The notes under the pieces: model-generated | Seen by the model: only the letters and a program-made list of their open reading frames with translations | Told to the model about the DNA's origin: nothing | The model's database searches: none | Program-made: the position numbers and the translations under genes | In this document: in pieces, positions 6,272 to 11,097 of the stretch | Layout: each line of letters opens with the position of its first letter | Position numbering within the stretch: position 1 is the stretch's first letter | Assembly: GCA_017853455.1 (NCBI GenBank) | Contig: JAFMJM010000066.1 | Span: 1-11,097, forward strand | From: Acidimicrobiia bacterium | Lineage (GTDB): Bacteria > Actinomycetota > Acidimicrobiia > IMCC26256 > PALSA-555 | Reading direction: 5' to 3' | DNA length: 11,097 nt

Positions 6272-7054
6272 GTGCTGCCCTTCGAGCGGCTCCGGGCCCT
6301 GGCCCGCTACGACGGTGACGACGCGATGCTGGTCGAGGAGGTGGCCGACTGCCTGGCCGACTTCGACGCCGACCCGACGCAGTTGGTGCTGGTGTGTCGG
6401 CGCCTGCTGGCCCACCACCCGGTCAACGGTGCGCTCTGGTGGTTGTGCGCCCGGGTCGTGGGGGCGTCGGTGCCCGCCCGGGCCGTCGCCGAGGCCCGCC
6501 GCGTCCGCGACCGTGACCGCACGGTCGCCCGCCTGGTGTCGGTGCTGCCGTTCCCCCACGACGAGCCCGTTGCCGTGTTGGGGTGGCCCACTGCGGTGGC
6601 GGCGGCGCTCGACGAGCGGCCCGACCTCGACGTCGTCTCGGTGCGACCGCCCCGTTCGTCGGCGCCGCGGCCCTACGGCGTGCGGTCGATCGACGTGACC
6701 GAGGCGCTGGCGCTCGGGTGCAGCCACCTCCTGGTGGAGCCGCTGCTCACCGGTGCGACCGAGGCCCGGGTGCCCGCCGGGACCGCCGAGCTCCGTGCGT
6801 CGTTGCCCGACGCCGTGCTCTGGCTGGTCGTCCCCGTCGACCGGCTCCTGCCCGATCGGCTGGTCGCCGCCGTGCGGCGGGTGACCGACGCCACCGACGA
6901 CCCGTTCGCCGCCGACGACGCTCCCGGTGCACCGGGCGAATGGCTCGACGTGGCCTCGGTCGATCGCGTCGCCGGACCGGGTGGGCTCGAGTCCCCCGAG
7001 CGGCTGGCGCGCCGTGTCGACTGCCCGGCGGCACCGGAACTGACCCGGCTCTGA
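6272..7054 (+). CDS. Conserved-looking protein of unknown function
   Basis: A 260-residue soluble protein with no signal peptide or membrane segment. It has a helical N-terminal part (about 1-90) with the paired Trp-Trp stretch NGALWWLCARVV, then an alternating strand/helix part from about 97: AVLGWP, DVVSVRP, CSHLLVEPLLTG, PAGTAELRASLPDAVLWLVVPVDRL. The last segment, with Gly-Thr and a strand ending VVPVD, loosely recalls eIF2B/aIF2B-like Rossmann-type domains, but I see no catalytic signature and do not assign it. An acidic Pro/Ala/Asp linker (207-223) precedes a short C-terminal part. The start is GTG 6272, three bases after the SCP2-like stop, so the two are very probably cotranscribed and may act together. 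It converges with the FxsA gene. Confidence 0.8.
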   Translation: MLPFERLRALARYDGDDAMLVEEVADCLADFDADPTQLVLVCRRLLAHHPVNGALWWLCARVVGASVPARAVAEARRVRDRDRTVARLVSVLPFPHDEPVAVLGWPTAVAAALDERPDLDVVSVRPPRSSAPRPYGVRSIDVTEALALGCSHLLVEPLLTGATEARVPAGTAELRASLPDAVLWLVVPVDRLLPDRLVAAVRRVTDATDDPFAADDAPGAPGEWLDVASVDRVAGPGGLESPERLARRVDCPAAPELTRL

Positions 7055-7055
7055 G

Positions 7056-7071
7056 CCGCCCCGGTCGGCGG
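7056..7071. terminator. Possible weak hairpin at a convergent junction
   Basis: CCGCC (7056-7060) pairs with GGCGG (7067-7071) around a six-base loop, in the 21-base gap between two convergent genes. The stem is only five pairs and there is no T-tract, so the call is weak in such GC-rich DNA. Confidence 0.2.
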
Positions 7072-7075
7072 GTCG

Positions 7076-7537
7076 TCAGACGCGCGGCAGCGCGCGCAGC
7101 ACGACCCGGCTCCGGCCGGCGAGCTTCCGCGACCAGCGGCTGATCAACGCATTGCGGGCGAACCAGCGGGTGGCGGGCACGAGGAGGGCGACCGCGAGCG
7201 CGCTCGTCAGGAAGCCGGGGACCAGCAGCAGGATCCCGGCCGCAGCCACGAGCAGGCCGTCGACGAGCGGGCGTCCGGGAGGTCGGCCGCGCGCCAGGTC
7301 GGTGCCGACGCGGCGGAACGTCGAGAGGCCCTGGACCTTGACGACCCAGATCCCGACGAACGAGACCAGGAGCATGGCCACGAGCATCAGCGGGTAGCCG
7401 ATGATCTCGCCGATCGCGATCGCGACGACGACCTCGAGGAACGCGACGCCGATGCTCCCGACGAGCAGCCGTCGCCGGAGCCGCCCGCGGCGCGGGATCG
7501 CGCCGGGGTCGAGCGGGTCAGCCGCCGCGGTTGGCAC
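7076..7537 (-). CDS. FxsA family membrane protein
   Basis: A 153-residue membrane protein with the FxsA layout: a first hydrophobic helix ending in VVVAIAIGEIIGYPL (36-50), a second with LLVSFVGIWVVKVQG (56-70), the cytoplasmic loop with ARGRPPGRPLVDG, and the diagnostic LLLVPGFLTSALAVALLVPATR (103-124). FxsA in Escherichia coli affects exclusion of phage T7 when overproduced; its ordinary role is unclear. The start GTG 7537 is inferred: it is the nearest in-frame start that keeps the whole first helix, and it lies 20 bases inside the end of the upstream membrane protein gene. The N-terminus is a basic, Pro-rich stretch of about 23 residues. Overlap suggests it is the third gene of the sigma factor operon. 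Confidence 0.9.
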   Translation of the reverse strand: MPTAAADPLDPGAIPRRGRLRRRLLVGSIGVAFLEVVVAIAIGEIIGYPLMLVAMLLVSFVGIWVVKVQGLSTFRRVGTDLARGRPPGRPLVDGLLVAAAGILLLVPGFLTSALAVALLVPATRWFARNALISRWSRKLAGRSRVVLRALPRV

Positions 7538-8222
7538 CCGGACCGCCGCCACCGGTGGTCGGCGGGGTGTTGCCCGGGGTCGGAGCGGGCGCCGGGTCGG
7601 GCGTCGGCTCCGGCGCGGGTACGGGGTCGGACCCGTCGTCAGCGGTCGGCGGAACGGTGGTGCCCGGCGTGATGTTGGGCACGGCGCCGCTGCTCGGGCC
7701 GGTCCCGGCCTCGGGCATGGTCGTGTGTGGGTGTTCGGCCACGGGGACGGTCGTGACGGGAGACGCCGGAGCGGCGGTGACCGGTGCCACGGTCGGTGCC
7801 GGGGCGTCGGTGTCGGCAACGCCACCGACCGGGGCGCCCGGCGCGCCGAGCGCCTGCGACTCGTAGGCCGGGGCGTCGACGGACGCCGGGTCGGGGCTGG
7901 CGGGCGTCGGGTCGAGGCCGAGGAGTTCGGCGATCGGCCGGAGCGGGGCGGGCGGCTCGATGCCGGCGACGGCGGTCGTGGCGCACGCCACCACCGGGGA
8001 GACGGCCAACGCCGCGGCGATGGCCGCGTAGCGCCGGGCCGGGCTGCCGCGCAGGACCCGGCGGCGTTCGTCGCGGGCCTCCTGCTGGAGGGCCTGGGTC
8101 CGCTCGATCCGCTTGGCCCGGACGGCACCGGCGAGCGCGTCGAAGGCGGCGGCGTCCGGCTCGGGGGGCGCGACCGCCAGGGCGGCGCCGAGCCGGGACA
8201 GGAGTTCCGCGTCGTTCGTCAT
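7518..8222 (-). CDS. Single-pass membrane protein with Pro/Thr-rich tail; candidate anti-sigma partner
   Basis: A 234-residue protein whose ATG overlaps the stop codon of the sigma factor gene (ATGA). Residues 1-64 are charged and probably cytoplasmic (LLSRLGAALAV, then a basic helix rich in Arg and Gln). Residues 65-87 form one hydrophobic segment, followed by a long Pro/Ala/Thr/Val-rich outer region ending in a Gly-rich tail. The position and topology are those of an anti-sigma factor or its cofactor: a cytoplasmic segment that could hold the sigma factor, a membrane anchor and an outer sensor or wall-spanning part. However, the zinc anti-sigma motif H-x3-C-x2-C is absent, and the single Cys in the first 100 residues, Cys80, lies in the membrane segment. 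I therefore call it an unproven partner. The gene overlaps the FxsA start. Confidence 0.82.
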   Translation of the reverse strand: MTNDAELLSRLGAALAVAPPEPDAAAFDALAGAVRAKRIERTQALQQEARDERRRVLRGSPARRYAAIAAALAVSPVVACATTAVAGIEPPAPLRPIAELLGLDPTPASPDPASVDAPAYESQALGAPGAPVGGVADTDAPAPTVAPVTAAPASPVTTVPVAEHPHTTMPEAGTGPSSGAVPNITPGTTVPPTADDGSDPVPAPEPTPDPAPAPTPGNTPPTTGGGGPGANRGG

Positions 8223-8857
8223 GACGTCGTCTCCATGAGGTTGCGGAGCTTGGCGAGCGCACGGGACTGCGCCGTGCGGATCGCGCCGGGGCGCTTGCCG
8301 AGGGTGATGGCGATCTCGTCGGCGGTGAGGCCGGCGACCACCCGGAGCTCGAGGATCTCGCGCTCCGACGGCGACAACCGGGCGAACGCGGCCGTGATCT
8401 CGGCGGCCTCCTCGCGGGCCAGGATGCCGTCGGACGGCTCGTGGCCGGGGCGCTCGAACTGGGTCGCGGCCCGGGGCGCCGAACGGGCGTGGGCCCGTTG
8501 GGTGTCACGCACGACGTTGCGCAGGATCCCGAACAGCCAGCCCTCGAACGCGCTGTCGTCCCAGGTGAACGTGTCGATGCGGTCGACCGCTCGGGTCATC
8601 GCCTCGCTGACCGCGTCCTGGGCGCTCTCGCGGTCGAGGGACCGGCCGGCGTAGGCCGAGAGGCGCGGGTGGAGCTGGCGGAAGATGCACTCCCAGGCGT
8701 GCTGGTCGAGCGCCCGGGCGCCGGGGACCAACGACGCGACGTCGTCGCGGAGCGCAGCCCCGTCGGCGGTCGTGTGGTCGGTCCCGGTCACGGGTCTCAG
8801 TAAACCGGTTGCGTGACTGCTCTGCAAGGCAATCGGAGAATGTGTGTCGTCGGTCAT
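8219..8857 (-). CDS. ECF-like sigma-70 family RNA polymerase sigma factor
   Basis: From ATG 8857, 212 residues. Region 2 spans about 51-125 (WECIFRQLHPRLSAYAGR, then DAVSEAMTRAVDRIDTF and the core-binding-like GWLFGILRNVVRD). Region 4 spans about 155-208, with LSPSEREILELRVVAGLTADEIA and a helix-turn-helix around LGKRPGAIRTAQSRALAKL. There is no region 1.1 or 3, so it is an extracytoplasmic-function type. It directs RNA polymerase to a specific promoter set. ATG 8857 is preferred over the in-frame ATG at 8893 because GGTGAGGA sits upstream, though at a long spacing of 11 bases; the longer form would add 12 residues. The first 45 residues are polar and variable. It heads an operon with the membrane protein and FxsA genes. 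Confidence 0.93.
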   Translation of the reverse strand: MTDDTHSPIALQSSHATGLLRPVTGTDHTTADGAALRDDVASLVPGARALDQHAWECIFRQLHPRLSAYAGRSLDRESAQDAVSEAMTRAVDRIDTFTWDDSAFEGWLFGILRNVVRDTQRAHARSAPRAATQFERPGHEPSDGILAREEAAEITAAFARLSPSEREILELRVVAGLTADEIAITLGKRPGAIRTAQSRALAKLRNLMETTS

Positions 8858-8940
8858 GTTCGGAAGGTTCCTCACCTGGGTCCGGAACCTCATCGGCGGC
8901 CGGGCCCGTTGACTTGAGCGTGGAACCGAGAAATCTCCCC

Positions 8941-8956
8941 CGTGATCTGAATCACA
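8941..8956. promoter_or_regulatory. CRP/GlxR-like operator
   Basis: CGTGATCTGAATCACA matches the CRP-family palindrome TGTGA-N6-TCACA with one mismatch, at the first base. The half-sites GTGAT and ATCAC are perfect inverted repeats around CTGA. It lies between two divergent genes and just downstream of a possible minus-strand -10, so it could repress the sigma gene or activate the EAL gene. The assignment to a cAMP-type regulator rather than another CRP/FNR family member is inference. Confidence 0.6.
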
Positions 8957-8972
8957 ACGATATCACAACGAT
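8951..8972. repeat. Perfect 11-bp tandem direct repeat (two copies)
   Basis: ATCACAACGAT occurs twice with no gap at 8951-8961 and 8962-8972. The first copy shares its ATCAC with the right half of the CRP-like palindrome. The 11-bp period is close to one helical turn, so the copies face the same side of the DNA, as for cooperative binding of a regulator. On the minus strand each copy begins ATCGTTGTGAT. Confidence 0.75.
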
Positions 8973-9084
8973 GGATCATCAAACGCTGATTCGTGTGACG
9001 AAGGGCGTCGGGCGGCGATTGCTGGGTGTGGGGCAGGACGTGACGACGGAGCGCAGCGGCCGGGCGGCGGGAGCAGGGCGATGA
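8971..9084 (+). CDS. Possible leader peptide overlapping the GGDEF-EAL gene start
   Basis: An ATG at 8971, inside the second tandem repeat, opens a 37-codon frame that ends at TGA 9082-9084 and overlaps the ATG of the GGDEF-EAL gene by four bases (ATGA). The peptide is basic (TKGVGRRLLGVG is a typical stretch) and has no recognisable domain. The overlap is the arrangement of a translationally coupled leader, but there is no clear ribosome site upstream, and short frames occur by chance in GC-rich DNA. It is listed as a candidate only. Confidence 0.2.
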   Translation: MDHQTLIRVTKGVGRRLLGVGQDVTTERSGRAAGAGR

Positions 9085-10544
9085 CCCTCCTCTCGGGCGG
9101 CCCGGCGCGCCCCACGACGCCGTCGTCGGCGCTCGACGCCCCCGACTTCCTCAGCGGCGCAGCGGCGCTGGCCATCGGGGTGGAGCACCGCCTCGAACTG
9201 ACCCGCCGGGACCTCGTCCATCCGGTGACCGGCCTCCCCAACCGGACGGCGCTCGTCGACCGACTCGACGAGGCCATCGCCCAGCGGGCCCGGCTCGACG
9301 AGATGCTGGGCGACTGCGGCCTCCCGCCGGTCGACCGGGTGATCGCGGCCGTGAGCATCGACCTCGACCACTTCCAGCGAATCGGCTCGGCGGTCGGCCC
9401 GACCGCCGGTGACGGGGTGCTCCGTTCGGTCGCCGATCGGATCGGCACCGGCGTGCACGCCGGCGACACCGTCGCCCAGATCGGCGACGACGAGTTCGTC
9501 GTCGTCTGCTCGCACCTCGCCGACGCCGTCGAGGTGGAGCACTTCGCCGACGCCGTCGTCGCCCACCTGCGCACGCCGATCGAGCTCACCGACGGTCGCG
9601 AGGTGACGATCACCGCCAGCGCCGGGGCGGCGGTGTGGAGCGAGTCCGACTCACCCGGGACGCTGCTGGCCCATTCCGCCACCGCGCTGGGCGCGGCCAA
9701 GGACGCCGGCCGCAACCGGGCGGTCCGCTTCGTCCCGGGTGTGGCGGCCGAGGCGGTCGACGAGCTCGCGCTGCGCGTCGACGTCCAGCGGGCGCTCGTC
9801 CGGGGTGAGCTGATCGCCCACTTCCAGCCGATCGTCGACCTTCCCGACGGGCGGGTCGTCGGATTCGAGACCCTCGTCCGGTGGGACCACCCCGAGCGCG
9901 GGATCCTGACGCCGATCCACTTCCTCGACGCCGTCCGCGGCTCGGGCCTCGGCGTGGCGCTCGGCGAGCTGGTGCTGCGGGAGGCCTGCCGCTTCGCCCG
10001 GCGGCTCATCGACGCCACCCCCGCCGACGGCACGACCGTCACGCCCTACGTGACGGTCAACATCGACAACGAGCACCTCTGCGCCCGCGGCTTCGTCGAC
10101 GCCGTCGCCGACGCCCTGGCGGCCGCCGGCATCGACGGGAGCCACCTCGTGCTCGAGTTGGTCGAGTCCGACCGCATCGACCCCGACGGTGACGGCGCAG
10201 CGGTGCTGGACGCCGTCCGGTCGCTCGGCGTGGCGCTCGCCATCGACGACTTCGGAACCGGCTACTCGTCGCTGGGCTACCTCCAGCGGCTTCCCGTGCA
10301 GATGATCAAGCTCGACGGCACCTTCGTGCGCGACGTCACCGACAACCCCGGTGACCGGGCGATCGTCGCGCTGGTGGTCGAGGCCGCCTCGGTCCTCGGG
10401 ATCTCGGTCACCGCCGAGTGCGTCGAGGACGACGCCCAGGTGGCCGCGCTGGTCGACCTGGGCTGTCGCCGGGCCCAGGGCTACCGGTTCGCCCGGCCGC
10501 TCGGTCCGGACGAGGCGTTGGCCCACTGGGAGCGCACCCGATGA
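9081..10544 (+). CDS. GGDEF-EAL protein, probable c-di-GMP phosphodiesterase with degenerate GGDEF
   Basis: A 487-residue cytosolic protein. The GGDEF domain (about 46-220) begins HPVTGLPNRTAL and keeps VSIDLDHF (91-98), but its signature reads GDDEF (135-139): the second Gly is Asp, and there is no RxxD inhibitory site before it. Diguanylate cyclase activity is therefore doubtful. The EAL domain (about 230-485) keeps its metal and base-catalysis residues: Glu263 in ETL (EAL variant), Asn327, Glu359 in LELVES, the DDFGTGYSSL loop (389-398), Lys410, Asp412, Glu446 and Gln466. It should hydrolyse c-di-GMP, the GGDEF part perhaps binding GTP as an allosteric unit. No membrane segment or PAS/GAF domain is seen; 1-45 is short and unassigned. 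The ATG has GGGAG about nine bases upstream. Its stop overlaps the next start by ATGA. Confidence 0.94.
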   Translation: MTLLSGGPARPTTPSSALDAPDFLSGAAALAIGVEHRLELTRRDLVHPVTGLPNRTALVDRLDEAIAQRARLDEMLGDCGLPPVDRVIAAVSIDLDHFQRIGSAVGPTAGDGVLRSVADRIGTGVHAGDTVAQIGDDEFVVVCSHLADAVEVEHFADAVVAHLRTPIELTDGREVTITASAGAAVWSESDSPGTLLAHSATALGAAKDAGRNRAVRFVPGVAAEAVDELALRVDVQRALVRGELIAHFQPIVDLPDGRVVGFETLVRWDHPERGILTPIHFLDAVRGSGLGVALGELVLREACRFARRLIDATPADGTTVTPYVTVNIDNEHLCARGFVDAVADALAAAGIDGSHLVLELVESDRIDPDGDGAAVLDAVRSLGVALAIDDFGTGYSSLGYLQRLPVQMIKLDGTFVRDVTDNPGDRAIVALVVEAASVLGISVTAECVEDDAQVAALVDLGCRRAQGYRFARPLGPDEALAHWERTR

Positions 10545-11097
10545 CCGTTCGGGCCGCGGCCCTCACCCGTGCCCTCGCCGCCCTCGTGGTGCTGATGCTG
10601 GCGGTCGGGCTCGCCCTCCCCCACCATGACGCGGCGGCGGCCGGCCCGGGCAACGGCAACGGCGTCGTCTCCCGCCGGGTCTGCGGCGCCCCGATCCAGA
10701 ACCAGGTGGCCTGCGACCTCCTCGTGGTCGACGCCGGTCAGACGCCGGCCGCACCTCAGGTGGCCGGCGTGGCGGTGGCTCCCACCCGGGCCACGACCAC
10801 GTCGACGACCCGGGCGACCACGACCTCCACGACCCGGGCCACGACCACGTCCACCACCCGGGCGACCACGACGACGACCGTGGCGCCGACCACCACGACG
10901 ACCGTTGCTCCGTCCACCACGACGACGGTGGCGCCGACCACCACGACGACCGTTGCTCCGTCCACCACGACGACGGTGGCGCCGTCCACCACGACGACCA
11001 CCGCGGCCGGTCCCGGCGTCGGCGGCTTCTCCCCGGCCCAGATCAAGGCGGCCTACGGCTGGCCCACGTCGGCCACGGCCGGCACCGGCCGGACGAT
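10541..11097 (+). CDS. Secreted protein, N-terminal part; probable S53 (sedolisin) family peptidase
   Basis: The gene starts at ATG 10541, overlapping the EAL stop by four bases, and runs off the right edge after 185 complete residues. A signal peptide is clear: Arg4 and Arg10, a hydrophobic core at about 11-28, and small residues AAAA (31-34) as a cleavage region. Then come RRVCGAPIQNQVACDLLVV with Cys48 and Cys58, a Thr-rich low-complexity linker (83-about 154), and GFSPAQIKAAYGWP followed by GTGRT at the edge. The Cys pair and the 'P-A-x-I-x-x-A-Y-G' segment before 'G-T-G-R-T' are what I know from the prodomain-to-catalytic junction of actinobacterial S53 peptidases (or, less likely, S8 subtilases). 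The catalytic Ser/Glu/Asp residues lie beyond the window, so the enzyme call is provisional. It would be exported and probably processed outside the cell. Confidence 0.75.
   Translation, partial: MTVRAAALTRALAALVVLMLAVGLALPHHDAAAAGPGNGNGVVSRRVCGAPIQNQVACDLLVVDAGQTPAAPQVAGVAVAPTRATTTSTTRATTTSTTRATTTSTTRATTTTTVAPTTTTTVAPSTTTTVAPTTTTTVAPSTTTTVAPSTTTTTAAGPGVGGFSPAQIKAAYGWPTSATAGTGRT
10787..10858 (+). repeat. 24-bp tandem coding repeat (RATTTSTT, three copies)
   Basis: Three consecutive 24-base units encode the octapeptide RATTTSTT at 10787-10810, 10811-10834 and 10835-10858. They differ only at synonymous third positions (for example gcc/gcg, acg/acc, tcg/tcc). A shortened 21-base unit coding for RATTTTT (10859-10879) follows. 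The synonymous drift shows the amino acid repeat is older than the 48-bp repeat next to it. The repeat forms the first half of the Thr-rich linker, a likely O-glycosylation or wall-spanning spacer. Confidence 0.85.
10880..10999 (+). repeat. 48-bp tandem coding repeat (2.5 copies, VAPTTTTT/VAPSTTTT)
   Basis: A 48-base unit beginning GTGGCGCCGACC is repeated without any mismatch at 10880-10927 and 10928-10975. A partial third copy (10976-10999) encodes VAPSTTTT. Each 48-base unit codes for VAPTTTTT plus VAPSTTTT. Nucleotide identity, rather than mere amino acid similarity, implies recent duplication or slippage, so copy number may vary among strains. It continues the Thr-rich linker in frame. 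Confidence 0.9.

Larger units (their letters stand above)
8858..9080. other. Divergent intergenic region with regulatory repeats
   Basis: This 223-base gap between the sigma factor gene and the GGDEF-EAL gene is the least GC-rich part of the window: about half of 8941-8992 is A/T by eye. It holds a CRP-like palindrome (8941-8956) running into a perfect 11-bp tandem repeat (8951-8972). A 37-codon reading frame (8971-9084) overlaps the EAL gene start. The right part contains a purine-rich GGGAG before the ATG at 9081 that may serve as ribosome site. No clean -35/-10 pair is seen on the plus strand; TATCGT (8962-8957) on the minus strand is a possible -10 for the sigma factor gene. Confidence 0.6.

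Noticed and set aside
7518..8222. Zinc-binding anti-sigma factor
   Set aside because: No H-x3-C-x2-C motif in the cytoplasmic part; the one Cys there falls in the membrane segment. Kept only as a possible non-zinc partner.
7401..8654. 417-codon plus-strand frame opposite the sigma operon
   Set aside because: Arg/Gly low-complexity; it crosses three overlapping minus-strand genes that have clear domains or membrane segments.
8942..8955. FNR-type box (TTGAT-N4-ATCAA)
   Set aside because: The half-sites are GTGAT/ATCAC, which fits the CRP class better than FNR at the discriminating positions; specificity still depends on the host regulator.
10787..10999. CRISPR array
   Set aside because: Units are contiguous with no unique spacers, have a 24 or 48-base codon-multiple period and are read in frame as a Thr-rich linker.
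10756..11046. Val-rich minus-strand repetitive frame (VVVVV-DGAT pattern)
   Set aside because: It is the antisense reading of the Thr-codon repeats; the plus strand continues a signal-peptide-bearing protein in frame.
1..11097. Mobile element, prophage or defence island
   Set aside because: No integrase, transposase, attachment site or terminal inverted repeats were found; base composition is even apart from the short gap at 8941-8992. FxsA alone is not evidence of a defence locus.

Overview
The window is a very GC-rich stretch of an actinobacterial chromosome. The group looks like Acidimicrobiia or a close relative, but this is inferred from style: GC-rich codon use, a C-terminal GLYL GroES-like protein, DrrAB-type transport genes, a Thr/Val-Ala-Pro linker and many apparently leaderless starts. 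No phylogenetic marker is present. Genes are dense on both strands and there are no rRNA, tRNA, CRISPR or insertion elements. It reads mostly as core genome with one accessory-looking end.

Layout. 1-284: 3' end of an unidentified plus-strand gene. 298-1469 (minus): GroES-like co-chaperonin followed by a DHRS4-like short-chain dehydrogenase, one operon. 1537-3070 (plus, divergent): heme o synthase (ctaB) overlapping a membrane-anchored TlpA/ResA-type thioredoxin. Both fit maturation of respiratory cytochromes. 3081-5843 (minus): polyprenyl diphosphate synthase, then the ATPase and permease of a DrrAB-type ABC exporter. 5903-7054 (plus, divergent): a small SCP2-like protein and an unidentified 260-residue protein. 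7076-8857 (minus): ECF-like sigma factor, a single-pass membrane protein overlapping it by ATGA (candidate anti-sigma or signalling partner), and an FxsA family membrane protein. 8858-9080: the only relatively AT-rich gap, holding a CRP-like palindrome fused to a perfect 11-bp tandem repeat. 9081-11097 (plus): a GGDEF-EAL protein with a degenerate GGDEF motif but a nearly complete EAL site, overlapping by ATGA a secreted protein that runs off the edge and looks like an S53 (sedolisin) peptidase with a repetitive Thr-rich linker.

How the genes may work together. CtaB makes heme O from heme B and farnesyl diphosphate. The nearby prenyl synthase makes this class of substrate, although its chain length suggests geranylgeranyl diphosphate. 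The TlpA-like protein would reduce cytochrome or CuA-site thiols outside the membrane. The right end joins cyclic-nucleotide-type regulation (CRP-like site), c-di-GMP turnover and an exported protease, divergent from a sigma factor module. That arrangement is the most interesting part of the window.

A recurrent feature is a TANNNT -10-like hexamer 6-8 nt before the start codon at four divergent or internal gene starts, which fits leaderless transcription.
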